Origin: Agreia sp. Leaf283
Lineage (GTDB): Bacteria; Actinomycetota; Actinomycetes; Actinomycetales; Microbacteriaceae
Direction of reading: 5' to 3'
Assembly: GCF_001422485.1 (NCBI RefSeq)
Contig: NZ_LMNF01000001.1
Location: 905,050 to 969,049 of the forward strand
DNA length: 64,000 nucleotides
Below the pieces are notes generated by a model, which worked only from the letters and a program-made list of their open reading frames with translations, was not told where the DNA came from and searched no databases. Within the stretch, counting starts at the first letter, position 1, and each line of letters opens with the position of its first letter. Positions 27,783 to 36,312 of the stretch are shown piece by piece. Made by a program: the position numbers and the translations under genes.

Positions 27783-28640
27783 CTAGTGGAGCGCGGCTGC
27801 CATCGTCACACGCAGGAAGTCGAGCTTCGCCGCGGCCTCCGACGCCGCCGGTGCGGTGTACGCGACGATGCGCAGATCGGTTCCGGCGACACTGAAGACA
27901 TCGCAGTCGAGGGCGATGTCGCCCACCAGCTCGTTGCTCACGACCTTGCTCTCGGACTCGTGCTCGCCCACGATCCCGCTCTCCCACAGCACCCGGAACT
28001 CCTCGCTCGTCGAGAGCAGTTCGGCGATAAGGGCGCGCACCCCGCGGTCTTCGGGGTACCGGCCCGCCACCCGGCGCAGGTCGGCGACGAGAGACGCGCC
28101 GAAGGCATCCACGCTGCCGGAACGGCTCACGATTCTGCCGCCGCCGTCGCCGAGCATGAGGTTGCCGAAGTGCGCGCGAAGCAGATTCGGCCTGCCCGAC
28201 GCGGGGCGCACCGGCTCGCCGAGCAGCGCGGTCCACAGCGGGCTCCAGCTCAGCAGATCCCACGATGCGGTGAAGACGGCGACGGGAATCTCGCCGAGCC
28301 GTGCCACGAGCCGCTGCACGCCCGGAGGAATGTGCGCCGGCACCTGGTGCGGTGACGGAGGAAGCAGGCCCGCCAGAACGAACAGGTGGTCGCGCTCCGC
28401 ATCGGTGAGCTGAAGGGCTCTGGCCAGCGACGAGGCCACCTGCTCCGACGGCCTGCGAGCACGGCCCTGCTCGAGGCGCACGATGTAGTCGACGCTGAGC
28501 CCGGCGAGCGAGGCGAGCTCTTCGCGCCGCAGACCCGCAGCGCGGCGGGAGTCGCCGGCGGGGAAGCCGACGTCGAGGGGAGAGAGCCGATCGCGCCACG
28601 CACGAAGGAGGGACCCGAGATCGCCGTGCGCATCCTGCAT
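27783..28640 (-). CDS. XRE-type regulator with MmyB-like ligand-binding domain
   Basis: The 285-residue protein has the family HTH (GLRREELASLAGLSVDYIVR near residue 36) and a C-terminal MmyB-like domain with AVFTASWDLLSWSPLWTALL and LRAHFGNLML. It is a paralogue of the regulator at 11960. It is divergent from an SDR gene 102 bases away, and in this family that neighbour is usually the regulated target. An imperfect palindrome, TGGCCGTC...GACGGGCCA, occurs at 28681-28706. Confidence 0.92.
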   Translation of the reverse strand: MQDAHGDLGSLLRAWRDRLSPLDVGFPAGDSRRAAGLRREELASLAGLSVDYIVRLEQGRARRPSEQVASSLARALQLTDAERDHLFVLAGLLPPSPHQVPAHIPPGVQRLVARLGEIPVAVFTASWDLLSWSPLWTALLGEPVRPASGRPNLLRAHFGNLMLGDGGGRIVSRSGSVDAFGASLVADLRRVAGRYPEDRGVRALIAELLSTSEEFRVLWESGIVGEHESESKVVSNELVGDIALDCDVFSVAGTDLRIVAYTAPAASEAAAKLDFLRVTMAAALH

Positions 28641-28742
28641 TCACTCAGTGTGCCAGCGGTCCGCCCGGGCTGGGTGGTACTGGCCGTCCGTACGCTGAGA
28701 CGGGCCACGACAGCCGCGCACGGTCGGCGCAGACTTCTGGGC

Positions 28743-29435
28743 ATGACAACAACACTGATCACCGGGGCCAACAAAGGCCTCGGCCACGAGACAGCCCGCC
28801 GACTCATCGAGGCCGGCCACACCGTGTGGATGGGCGCACGTGACGAGACCCGCGGCCGCACGGCCGCCGACGAGTTGGGCGGACGGTTCATTCCGATCGA
28901 CGTGACGAGCGACTCATCGGTCGCCGCCGCCGTCGACACGATCGTCGAGGCGGGAGGAATCGACGTGCTCGTGAACAACGCCGGCATCTCGCAGCCCTAC
29001 GTGCCCGCCGAGGAGTTGACCCCCGATGACGCGACGCGCGTGTTCGAGACCAACGTCGTGAGCATCGTGCGCATGACCCGCGCGTTCCTGCCCGTGCTCC
29101 GCGGCTCCGACGAGGCGACCATCGTGAACGTCTCGAGCGGGATGGGCTCGTTCGCGTCTGTGCTGAGCCCGGATCACATCGAATCGACCATTATCGCGCC
29201 GATCTACCAGTCGTCGAAGTCGGCGGTCACGATGCTCACGGTGCAGTACGCGAAGGCGTACCCCGAGATCCGCATCAACGCGGCCGACCCCGGCTACACG
29301 GCCACCGACTTCAACAACAACAGCGGCCCGCAGACCGTGACCGAGGGCACGGATGCGATCGTAGAGCTCGCAACCCGCGGCGGCGAGGGGCCGACGGGCA
29401 CCTTCATCAACAGAGACGGAGTGGCCGCCTTCTAG
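28743..29435 (+). CDS. Short-chain dehydrogenase/reductase
   Basis: The 230-residue classical SDR has the NADP-binding TLITGANKGLGHETARRL at the start, the NNAG motif in VLVNNAGISQPY near residue 80, catalytic Ser in NVSSGMGS near residue 130 and YxxxK in YQSSKSAV near residue 157, with DPGYTATDFN after it. It resembles carbonyl-reductase-like members. The divergent MmyB-type regulator probably controls it. The substrate is unknown. Confidence 0.93.
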   Translation: MTTTLITGANKGLGHETARRLIEAGHTVWMGARDETRGRTAADELGGRFIPIDVTSDSSVAAAVDTIVEAGGIDVLVNNAGISQPYVPAEELTPDDATRVFETNVVSIVRMTRAFLPVLRGSDEATIVNVSSGMGSFASVLSPDHIESTIIAPIYQSSKSAVTMLTVQYAKAYPEIRINAADPGYTATDFNNNSGPQTVTEGTDAIVELATRGGEGPTGTFINRDGVAAF

Positions 29436-29452
29436 GAGCCGCGCCGCCGCGT

Positions 29453-29475
29453 CGTTCCCTGAGCTTGTCGAAGGG
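29453..29475. repeat. Half-unit of the dispersed palindromic repeat
   Basis: CGTTCCCTGAGCTTGTCGAAGGG matches, as reverse complement, the right arm of the array at 77-237. It lies 18 bases after the SDR gene. Confidence 0.75.
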
Positions 29476-29560
29476 CGGCCTCCTCCTGGCGCAGGCGCAA
29501 GGGGTGGGGCCTCCCGCCGCTCGCACAGGTAATCTGGCGGGATCGGGAGGGGGTCGCGCC

Positions 29561-31306
29561 ATGGCCGACGACAAGAAGAAGAACGACGGGTTGACCGAGC
29601 GCGGCGCATCGCGTCGCAACTTTCTGCGAACGGCCGGCATCGGGGTCGCCGGCCTTGCGGTGGGCGGAGCCGCCGTCGGCGGCGTGACCGCCGGCATCCG
29701 ATCGTCTGAGGCCGATGCCGACGACCTCGGCTTCACGCCGCTGCCCGTTCGCAGCGAGCCGGGCTTCGACCATGTGGTGGTGGTCATGTTCGAGAACCGC
29801 TCGTTCGACCACATGCTGGGATGGCTCTACGAGTCGGGGCAGGAGCCCGCCGGGCAGACCTTCGACGGCCTGCACCAGGGGTCGTACAGCAATCCGGGCG
29901 AGTCGGGCGAGGCCGTGCCCGCCCACGTCTACAGCGGGCCGACCGACCAGATCATGGCGCAGCCCGATCCCGACCCCGGCGAGTTCTACCCGCACGTGAA
30001 CACGCAGCTCTTCGGCACGATCGACCCCGAGAGCAACGCCGACCTGAAGAATCCGCTCAGGGAGCCCTGGAATCTTCCGAAGGACACGTCGAAGCCGCAG
30101 AACAACGGCTTCGTGAAGGACTACATCGTCAACTCCACGCTTTCGCGCGGACGCAAGCCCACCCCCGACGAATACGCCGTGGTGATGGGAGGCTTCTCGC
30201 CCACGATGCTGCCCGTGCTCTCGGCCCTCGCGAAGAACTTCGGGGTCTACGACCACTGGCACGCGGCGGTGCCGTCGCAGACATTCTGCAACCGCTCGTT
30301 CTTTCACGCGAGCACGTCGCACGGCTATGTCACGAACGCCGAGGGTGCGGGCATCGGCAAATGGCTGGATGCGCCGGCCGTGCCGACCGTGTTCACCCGG
30401 CTCGAGGACGCGGGCAAGTCGTGGCGCGTGTACTACGACGCGCAACAGGTGGTCTCGCTCACCGGGCTGCTGAGCGCGCCGTCGATCGAGAAGTACTGGA
30501 AGAGCAACTTCCGCAGCATGGAGCAGTTCCACGACGACGCCGCGAAGGGCAACCTGCCCGACTACGCCTTCGTCGAGCCGCGCATGGTCTTCGACCACAA
30601 CGACATGCACCCGCCGGTGGTGCGGCCCTCGAAAGACCGAGAAGACCCGGAGACGCCCGAGATGGCGTCTGCCTTTTCCGATATGCGCGCGGGGGAGCAG
30701 CTGCTCGGCGAGGTCTACACGGCGGTCAAGAACGGCGCCTCGGCCACCGGATCGAACGCGATGAACACCGTGCTGCTCGTGACCTTCGACGAGCACGGTG
30801 GACTCTACGACCACGTCGCGCCGCCGACCGCGGTTCCTCCGGTGAAGAACGAGAAGCCCGGAGAGATGGGCTTCACCTTCGATCGCCTCGGGCTGCGGGT
30901 TCCCACGATCGTGGTGTCGGCGTACACCAAGGCCGGTTCGGTGATCAATGACGAGATGCACCATGGGTCGCTTGCGAAAACCCTCGCCGAGCTCCACGGA
31001 CTCGACCCGCTCACCGAGCGCGACGCATCCGCCACCCCGATCTTCAACGCGGTGAATCTCACGAAGCCGCGGCAGCCCGCGCTCTGGCCGACGGTCACGC
31101 CGGCGTACGTTCCGCCGAACCCCGAGGCGAATCCGCGCGCGGACAAAGACAAGGACCGCACCCGCCCGCTGACCCCTCCGGCGCTGGGCCTGATCGGGAT
31201 TCTGCTCGCGAAGTACGAGCCGGGTGCACCCCTGCCTGACAACTACGCCGACGCCTACGACGTGCTCGTGAAGCACGGAGACGGCCTGTTCGGAGTGCGC
31301 GACTGA
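29561..31306 (+). CDS. Tat-exported phosphoesterase of the phospholipase C / acid phosphatase family
   Basis: The 581-residue protein has a twin-arginine signal, RRNFLRTAGIGVAGLAVGG, near residues 17-36. The mature part begins the PF04185-type fold with VVVVMFENRSFDHMLGWL, where the ENRSFD residues coordinate the catalytic metals, and continues with ITTP-equivalent and VTFDEHGGLYDHV blocks that hold the second metal site. The family includes non-haemolytic phospholipases C and AcpA-type acid phosphatases. GGGAGGGGGTC before ATG 29561 supports the start. A folded, secreted metal enzyme fits the use of Tat. Confidence 0.92.
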   Translation: MADDKKKNDGLTERGASRRNFLRTAGIGVAGLAVGGAAVGGVTAGIRSSEADADDLGFTPLPVRSEPGFDHVVVVMFENRSFDHMLGWLYESGQEPAGQTFDGLHQGSYSNPGESGEAVPAHVYSGPTDQIMAQPDPDPGEFYPHVNTQLFGTIDPESNADLKNPLREPWNLPKDTSKPQNNGFVKDYIVNSTLSRGRKPTPDEYAVVMGGFSPTMLPVLSALAKNFGVYDHWHAAVPSQTFCNRSFFHASTSHGYVTNAEGAGIGKWLDAPAVPTVFTRLEDAGKSWRVYYDAQQVVSLTGLLSAPSIEKYWKSNFRSMEQFHDDAAKGNLPDYAFVEPRMVFDHNDMHPPVVRPSKDREDPETPEMASAFSDMRAGEQLLGEVYTAVKNGASATGSNAMNTVLLVTFDEHGGLYDHVAPPTAVPPVKNEKPGEMGFTFDRLGLRVPTIVVSAYTKAGSVINDEMHHGSLAKTLAELHGLDPLTERDASATPIFNAVNLTKPRQPALWPTVTPAYVPPNPEANPRADKDKDRTRPLTPPALGLIGILLAKYEPGAPLPDNYADAYDVLVKHGDGLFGVRD

Positions 31307-31427
31307 GGTCGTGCTGCGCTCCACAGGAGGTTCTGCGAAGTCAAGCCTTCTGCAGAAGATCGTCTTCTCGACCACGCTCGAGGGTGAGCGAGCATCGTGC
31401 TCGCCCACTCCACTCAAAGGACGACCC

Positions 31428-31562
31428 GTGTTTCTTCGACTTCTCCCGTTCATTCTGTCGATCGCTGCCAAGCAGCTCAAGAAGCGCCAGGCAGCCGATG
31501 CCAGGGGAGGAAAGTCGACCGGCCGGAGCCGGAGCCGCGGGCGCGGACGTCGTCGTCGCTAG
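31428..31562 (+). CDS. Small basic protein with hydrophobic N-terminus
   Basis: A 44-residue product from GTG 31428, preceded by AAAGGACGACCC. It opens FLRLLPFILSIAAKQLKKRQ, a possible amphipathic or membrane helix, and ends in an Arg/Ser/Gly-rich tail RSRSRGRGRRRR. The design suggests membrane or nucleic-acid contact, but the function is unknown. An imperfect hairpin at 31383-31412 precedes it. It is a plausible gene because of its ribosome site and lack of competing frames, though it may be spurious. Confidence 0.5.
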   Translation: MFLRLLPFILSIAAKQLKKRQAADARGGKSTGRSRSRGRGRRRR

Positions 31563-31590
31563 TTTCCCCCCCCTATTACAGGACGCTTCG

Positions 31591-32169
31591 TCAGTCCGTC
31601 GGTGTGTCGTCGGTCGACACCCGGAGTGTCGTCGATTCGTCCTGTCGAACGGTGGAGGGCTCCTCGAGGTGAGCGGCCAGCGCGCGCATCGCGTCGTCGA
31701 GGGCCGCGAGCTGCTCAGATGTCAGGGCGCTGACGAACAGCCTCTGCACCGAGTGGAGGTGCGGTGACGACGCTCGGCGAAAGGTGCGGGCTCCCTCGTC
31801 GGTGAGCACGACCCACGCTCCGCGGCTGTCGTCGGATGCCCGCTCCCGCGCGATCAGCGCGCGCCGCTCCATGCGACCGAGGTGGTGCGAGAGGCGGCTG
31901 CGCTCCCAGCCGATCTGCTCGGCCAGCGGCGACGAGCGCAGCCGGTGGTCGGGCTGCTCCGAGAGGGCGAGCAGCACGCCGTAGTCGCCCGACGAGACAC
32001 CGGATGCCTGCTGCAGCTCGGCCTCGATGTGCCGCTTCACGAGATCGGTCGTCTCGGTGAAGGTGCGCCAGGCCCGTAGCTCGTCGCGGGTCGGCGACTT
32101 CCGACCGGCGGATGGGCGCCCGGACCGGCGGCCGGCGCCGCGCTCGCCGTCGTCCTCGGGAATATTCAC
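31591..32169 (-). CDS. MarR-family transcriptional regulator
   Basis: The 192-residue product has an Arg/Gly-rich start and a MarR winged helix: YGVLLALSEQPDHRLRSSPL, GWERSRLSHHLGRMERRAL and a DSRGAWVVLTDEG wing. The chosen start is GTG 32169 with GGAG 4 bases before it. An upstream ATG at 32190 lies inside the operator palindrome at 32184-32195 and has no ribosome site. It is divergent from the LLM oxidoreductase gene and probably represses it. The Ser/Thr-rich tail after residue 170 is unusual. Confidence 0.9.
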   Translation of the reverse strand: MNIPEDDGERGAGRRSGRPSAGRKSPTRDELRAWRTFTETTDLVKRHIEAELQQASGVSSGDYGVLLALSEQPDHRLRSSPLAEQIGWERSRLSHHLGRMERRALIARERASDDSRGAWVVLTDEGARTFRRASSPHLHSVQRLFVSALTSEQLAALDDAMRALAAHLEEPSTVRQDESTTLRVSTDDTPTD

Positions 32170-32183
32170 GACGCTCCATTCAT

Positions 32184-32195
32184 TTGACATGTCAA
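32184..32195. promoter_or_regulatory. TTGACATGTCAA operator for the divergent MarR/LLM pair
   Basis: A perfect 12-bp palindrome lies between the MarR start and the LLM gene start at 32219. Its TGACA/TGTCA half-sites match those in the MarR region at 34454-34496. Confidence 0.7.
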
Positions 32196-32218
32196 TTAGA
32201 TCATCAAAGGACGCGATC

Positions 32219-33247
32219 ATGGCTGACATCGAATTCGGGCTCGACACCTTCGGAGACATTCCGCAGACCGACACGGGAGAACTCGCCTCCCACGCGCAGG
32301 CGATCAGGCACGTGGTCGCCGAGGCCGTGCTGGCCGACCAGCTCGGCATCGAGGTCTTCGCCGTCGGTGAGCACCACCGGCCGGAGTACGCCATCTCGAG
32401 TCCCGAGACCGTGCTGGCGGGTATCGCCACGCAGACCGAGCGCATCCGGCTGAGTTCGGGCGTGACGGTTCTGAGCTCCGACGACCCCGTTCGCGTGTTC
32501 CAGCGCTTCGCCACCGTCGACGCCCTCTCGAATGGGCGCGCCGAGGTGATCCTGGGCCGGGGCTCGTTCACCGAGTCGTTCCCCCTCTTCGGCTACGACA
32601 TGAGCGACTACGACACCCTCTTCGAAGAGAAGATCGAGCTGTTCTCGCGCCTGCTCACCGAGCGGCCCGTGAGCTGGAGCGGCACGACCCGCGCAGCGCT
32701 TCACGACGCCGACGTCTTTCCGAAGACCGAGTCGGGGCACCTCTCGACCTGGGTCGGCGTGGGCGGCTCGCCCCAGTCGGTCGTGCGTACCGCGCAGTAC
32801 GGCTTCCCCCTGATGCTGGCCATCATCGGCGGCAGCCCCGAACGGTTCGCGCCCTACACCGATCTCTACCGACGCGCGGCCGAGCAGTTCGGCACCACGG
32901 CGCATCCGATCGGCATGCACTCGCCGGGTTTCATCGCCCGCACCGACGACGAGGCCAAAGAGATCTTCTTTCCGCACTACAAGGTGATGCGCGACCGCAT
33001 CGGAGCCCTGCGCGGCTGGCCGCCCGTGACCCGCGCCGAGTTCGAGAACGAGGTCGAGCACGGCTCGATGTACGTGGGCTCGCCCGAGACGGTCGCCCGT
33101 CGCATGGCGAGCGCGATCGCTACGCTGGGGGCCGGGCGATTCGACCTGATCTACTCGGCCGGCACCACCCCGATGAGCGACCGGATGCGTGCGGTCGAGC
33201 TCTACGGAACCGAGGTCGTTCCCCTCGTCCGCGACATCCTGGCCTGA
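32219..33247 (+). CDS. LLM-class flavin- or F420-dependent oxidoreductase
   Basis: The 342-residue TIM barrel shows the luciferase-like pattern: IEFGLDTFGDI, FAVGEHHRPEYAISSPETVLA near residue 48, VTVLSSDDPVRVFQRFATVD and NGRAEVILGRGSF. The C-terminal GSPETVARRMA is typical of the Atu2307/SP_0267 branch. Members use FMNH2 or coenzyme F420. The next gene, 11 bases downstream, is an F420-reductase-like dehydrogenase, which hints at a reduced-cofactor supply pair. The TTGACATGTCAA site upstream suggests control by the divergent MarR. Confidence 0.9.
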   Translation: MADIEFGLDTFGDIPQTDTGELASHAQAIRHVVAEAVLADQLGIEVFAVGEHHRPEYAISSPETVLAGIATQTERIRLSSGVTVLSSDDPVRVFQRFATVDALSNGRAEVILGRGSFTESFPLFGYDMSDYDTLFEEKIELFSRLLTERPVSWSGTTRAALHDADVFPKTESGHLSTWVGVGGSPQSVVRTAQYGFPLMLAIIGGSPERFAPYTDLYRRAAEQFGTTAHPIGMHSPGFIARTDDEAKEIFFPHYKVMRDRIGALRGWPPVTRAEFENEVEHGSMYVGSPETVARRMASAIATLGAGRFDLIYSAGTTPMSDRMRAVELYGTEVVPLVRDILA

Positions 33248-33258
33248 GAGGCGCACCC

Positions 33259-33936
33259 ATGCATTCCTTGACCGAACCGAAGCAGGCGACCATCGGCATC
33301 CTCGGCGCCGGAAAAGTGGGCACCGTGCTCGCCCGTCTCGCGATCGCAGCCGGGTACCCCGTGCTGATCGCGAGCTCGCGGCCGCCCGCCGCGATCGAGC
33401 TCACGATCGACGTGCTGGCGCACGGCGCCGAGGCGACGACGGCATCGGATGCCGCGGGCCGGGCCGACATCGTCATCCTGGCTCTTCCGCTGGGCAAGGC
33501 CCTGCCCCTCGACGGGGTCGAGACCCTGCCGGTCGACGAGCTGCGCGGAAAGATCGTGATCGACGCCATGAACTACTGGTGGGAGGTCGACGGCGTTCGC
33601 CCGGATCTGACCGGTGACGACGTCACGACCAGCGAGCTCGTGGCGACAGCCCTGCCCGGTTCACGCCTGGTGAAGGCGTTCAATCACATGGGCTACCACG
33701 ACCTCGACGAGGGCGCGCGGCCCGCGGGCGACCCGGATCGCAAGGCGATCGCGCTCTCGGGAGATGACGTGGCGGCCAACGACGTGGTCGCCGACCTGAT
33801 CGACTCTCTCGGCTTCGACCCCGTCGACCTGGGTGCGCTGGCCGAGGGTGCGGTGCTGCAACCGGGGCGCGAGCTGTTCGGCGCGAACCTCAGCGCCTCC
33901 GAGATCCGCGACGTCGTGGAGCGGGCCGCCGCCTGA
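33259..33936 (+). CDS. NADPH-dependent F420 reductase-like NAD(P)-binding protein
   Basis: The 225-residue Rossmann protein begins ATIGILGAGKVGTVLARLA (glycine-rich dinucleotide loop), followed by PVLIASSRPP, DIVILALPLGKALPL and VKAFNHMGYHDL, the pattern of the COG2085 family that includes Fno. It is probably co-transcribed with the LLM oxidoreductase. Whether it reduces F420, a flavin, or another ferric or quinone substrate cannot be decided from the sequence. Confidence 0.88.
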   Translation: MHSLTEPKQATIGILGAGKVGTVLARLAIAAGYPVLIASSRPPAAIELTIDVLAHGAEATTASDAAGRADIVILALPLGKALPLDGVETLPVDELRGKIVIDAMNYWWEVDGVRPDLTGDDVTTSELVATALPGSRLVKAFNHMGYHDLDEGARPAGDPDRKAIALSGDDVAANDVVADLIDSLGFDPVDLGALAEGAVLQPGRELFGANLSASEIRDVVERAAA

Positions 33937-33971
33937 GGTCAGGCGCCCTGTGCGCGGTGCTCCATCCGGCC

Positions 33972-34036
33972 GAGCGCGCCGTTATCGGGCGAACGCGCCG
34001 TCGGCGCAGGAGCGTTCGCCGAATAAGGGCGCGCTC
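33972..34036. repeat. 65-nt intergenic palindrome, class II copy D
   Basis: The outer arms are GAGCGCGCC/GGCGCGCTC and the inner arms GGCGAACGC/GCGTTCGCC, with TTAT/ATAA between them. It stands between convergent genes, 35 bases after the first stop. The element at 48369-48433 has the same length and layout. Confidence 0.85.
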
Positions 34037-34070
34037 GACCATCAGGTTTCGACACGCGTGAGCCGGAGGG

Positions 34071-34436
34071 TCAGGCCTTGTCGTGCAGGGTGATGGCGTA
34101 GCCGTCGGGGTCAGCGAAGGTGAAGGTGCGACCGAAGGGACCGTCGACGCGTGCCGAGGTGATGGTGAATCCGTCGGCCATGAGGGTGTCGTGGATCTGC
34201 TGGGCGTCGGGCGCGTGCATCCAGACGCCGATGCCGAGGCCGAGCTGCGCGCCCGAGTTCAGGTCGACGCCGGGCATCGCGTCGCGCACGGCGAAGGCCG
34301 CGGGCGTCGTGCCGAAGACGATGGCGTGGGGCGGGCCGGGCTGGCGCGTGAGACCGAGGTGCTTCTCGTAGAACGCGGCGGACGCCTCGATGTCGCGGAC
34401 CTGCAGTGAGATGAAGCCGGGGCCGGATGCGGTCAT
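34071..34436 (-). CDS. VOC-family protein (glyoxalase/bleomycin-resistance fold)
   Basis: The 121-residue product shows FISLQVRDIEASAAFYEKHLG at the start and TFTFADPDGYAITLHDK at the end, the two beta-alpha-beta VOC modules. The start at ATG 34436 has GAAGGAGAAC upstream. An ATG 15 bases earlier would place the ribosome site inside the gene. It is divergent from a MarR gene, and paired ATGTCA-N6-TGACAT operators lie between the two. A likely role is resistance to, or conversion of, a small toxic compound sensed by that MarR. Confidence 0.9.
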   Translation of the reverse strand: MTASGPGFISLQVRDIEASAAFYEKHLGLTRQPGPPHAIVFGTTPAAFAVRDAMPGVDLNSGAQLGLGIGVWMHAPDAQQIHDTLMADGFTITSARVDGPFGRTFTFADPDGYAITLHDKA

Positions 34437-34453
34437 GATGTTCTCCTTCATTG

Positions 34454-34496
34454 ATGTCAGTTTGTTGACATCCCCAGTATGTCAGAATATTGACAT
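34454..34496. promoter_or_regulatory. Two ATGTCA-N6-TGACAT operators in a MarR promoter
   Basis: Copies lie at 34454-34471 and 34479-34496, centre to centre 25 bp. The second overlaps the MarR start codon. Both are perfect in the arms, which marks them as probable binding sites for the MarR protein encoded next to them. Confidence 0.8.
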
Positions 34497-34938
34497 GAGT
34501 CAAGACGGTGCGGGAATCGAGCTGGAGACGTCGTTGGGGTACCTGATGAAGGAGGTCTCGAGTGCGCTGCGCACCGCCATGGAGGCCGTGCTGCGTCCGC
34601 TCGGCATGAGTGTCACGCACTACTCCTGCCTCGAACTGCTCGCCCAGCGGCCGGGGCTGTCCAACTCCGAGCTCGCGCGTGGCACCTTCGTGACGAGGCA
34701 GGCGATGAACGTGCTGCTGCAGACGCTCGAGGCTGACGGGCTCGTCACGCGATCAGAGCAGCCTGCCTCCGGGCGCGCCCTGCCGACGCAGCTCACGGCG
34801 GCCGGAAGGGCCCAGCTCGCCACGGCCAGCGCCGCGGTCAGGGGAGTCGAGGACCGCATGAAGTCGGGCCTCGCGCCGGCCGAACAGGTCGCGCTGCGAA
34901 CGATGCTGTCGACCTGCGCGGCATCGCTGCGGTCCTAG
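34495..34938 (+). CDS. MarR-family transcriptional regulator
   Basis: The 147-residue protein has a MarR fold: LGYLMKEVSSALRTAMEAVL, YSCLELLAQRPGLSNSELAR, FVTRQAMNVLLQTLEADGLV and the wing SGRALPTQLTAAG. The ATG at 34495 lies within the second operator and has no ribosome site, so the mRNA may be leaderless. It is divergent from a VOC gene. Its stop is shared as CTAG with the convergent membrane-protein gene. Confidence 0.9.
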   Translation: MSQDGAGIELETSLGYLMKEVSSALRTAMEAVLRPLGMSVTHYSCLELLAQRPGLSNSELARGTFVTRQAMNVLLQTLEADGLVTRSEQPASGRALPTQLTAAGRAQLATASAAVRGVEDRMKSGLAPAEQVALRTMLSTCAASLRS

Positions 34939-35315
34939 GCGGGGTCCGAGAGCATCGCTGTGATCAGGGTGATGCCGCCGAACACGAACACGACAAGCGC
35001 GATGGATGCGAGGGCAGACGCCACCGCCGCCTGCAGCGCCCACGCACGCGCCCGCGGGACGAGGCACACGAGCAGCAGCACCGCCGTCGGTGCGACCAGA
35101 CACGCGATGAGCCCGGCGTCGGAGATGATCACGCCGAGCAGCTGGAGGATCAGGTAGCAGAGGGGCACTCCGGCGACGCCGACGATGGCTCCGACGGCGA
35201 TCGCACCGGCCCGCAGCCGCCTCGGCCCGCGGGGTCCGCGCTGTCCGCGGGGTCCGCGCGAGACGGGCTCGGGAGGACCGGGCTGGCTGTCGGGCGCGTT
35301 CGAGGTCGCGGGCAT
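34935..35315 (-). CDS. Small membrane protein with Arg-Gly-Pro N-terminus
   Basis: The 126-residue product has a Pro-rich, basic cytoplasmic start with repeated RGPRG units, then three membrane segments (AIAVGAIVGVAGVPLCYLIL, LIACLVAPTAVLLLVCLV and LASIALVVFVFGGITLITAM). I recognise no family. The stop is shared with the convergent MarR gene. The 157 bases from 35316 to 35472 hold a GC-rich leader in which I see no known riboswitch. Confidence 0.65.
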   Translation of the reverse strand: MPATSNAPDSQPGPPEPVSRGPRGQRGPRGPRRLRAGAIAVGAIVGVAGVPLCYLILQLLGVIISDAGLIACLVAPTAVLLLVCLVPRARAWALQAAVASALASIALVVFVFGGITLITAMLSDPA

Positions 35316-35472
35316 GCGCCCATCCTCTCCCGATCGGGTGGTCTCACGCCATGGTCAGGCCGGGTTCGATACGATGCTGAGGCACGCGCAGCGGAGCGCC
35401 GTCGTGTGGCCAGCGCCGATCCTCACCGACCGGGGCCTGTGTCCTCCATGCCGATAGAGAAGTTGAAAGTAC

Positions 35473-36312
35473 ATGACAGCATCGACCATCGACCCCCAGA
35501 TCGCGCGTTCCTGGCTGCTCGTCTCGGGCATCCGTTCTGAGGACTTCGACCCGGCCGCCGACTCGCGCGCCGACCAGATCATCCTCGACATCGAAGACGC
35601 CGTCGACCCGAAACTGAAGGCGGATGCGCGAACGTCGGTCATCGACTGGCTCAGCGCTGGCGGCGCCGGCTGGGTGCGCATCAACGACCGCACCACCGAG
35701 TTCTGGTCCGACGACGTCGACGGCCTCAAGGGCGTGCCGGGGCTGTCGGGCGTGATGCTCGCCAAGACGGAGTCGGCCGAACAGGTCACCGAGACGTTCG
35801 ATCGACTCGGCGGCACCGTGCCCGTTCTCGCCCTCGTCGAATCGGCACTCGGCATCGAGGAGGCGCCGGCCATCGCTCGCGCCCGCGGCGCGTTCCGCCT
35901 CGGCTTCGGCAGCGGCGACTACCGCCGCGACACGGGCACGAGCGCCGACGACCTGGCCATGGCCTATCCGCGCTCGCGCCTCGTCGTGGCGAGCCGCATC
36001 GGCAACCTGCCCGGCCCCATCGACGGCCCGACGGTCGGCAGCAACCACCCGGTGCTGCGCCAGAAGTCCGAGCACGCCGTGGCCATGGGCCTAACCGGAA
36101 AGCTGTGCCTCGACCTCGACCAGCTCTCGGTCATCAACGAGACGATCAGCCCCACGGTGTCGGATGCGACGTGGGCGCGCGACTTCCTCGACGACTTCGA
36201 GTCGCGGGGCCGGGTCATCCGCGACGGCAGCGACCTGCCGAGGCTCGGACGCGCCGAGAAGATCGACCGCCTCGCGCGGGCCTTCGGCATCGTGCCGATC
36301 GCGCGCCGCTAG
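35473..36312 (+). CDS. HpcH/HpaI aldolase / citrate lyase beta-like (CitE-like) protein
   Basis: The 279-residue TIM barrel has the metal-binding blocks of CitE-like CoA-ester lyases: DQIILDIEDAVDP near residue 35, WVRINDRTTEFW near residue 60, a VLALVESALGI block near residue 120, and GFGSGDYRRD. No citrate lyase alpha or gamma gene is nearby, so it is a stand-alone CitE homologue, a group that includes malyl- and citramalyl-CoA lyases and thioesterases. The substrate is unknown. The ribosome site before ATG 35473 is weak. Confidence 0.87.
   Translation: MTASTIDPQIARSWLLVSGIRSEDFDPAADSRADQIILDIEDAVDPKLKADARTSVIDWLSAGGAGWVRINDRTTEFWSDDVDGLKGVPGLSGVMLAKTESAEQVTETFDRLGGTVPVLALVESALGIEEAPAIARARGAFRLGFGSGDYRRDTGTSADDLAMAYPRSRLVVASRIGNLPGPIDGPTVGSNHPVLRQKSEHAVAMGLTGKLCLDLDQLSVINETISPTVSDATWARDFLDDFESRGRVIRDGSDLPRLGRAEKIDRLARAFGIVPIARR

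Noticed and set aside
28681-28706. Operator of the MmyB-type regulator
   Set aside because: TGGCCGTC and GACGGGCCA pair imperfectly and there is no second copy near the paralogous regulator at 11960, so it is too weak to list as a feature.
35316-35472. Riboswitch in the leader of the CitE-like gene
   Set aside because: The leader is GC-rich and can fold, but I could match none of the conserved blocks of known riboswitches.
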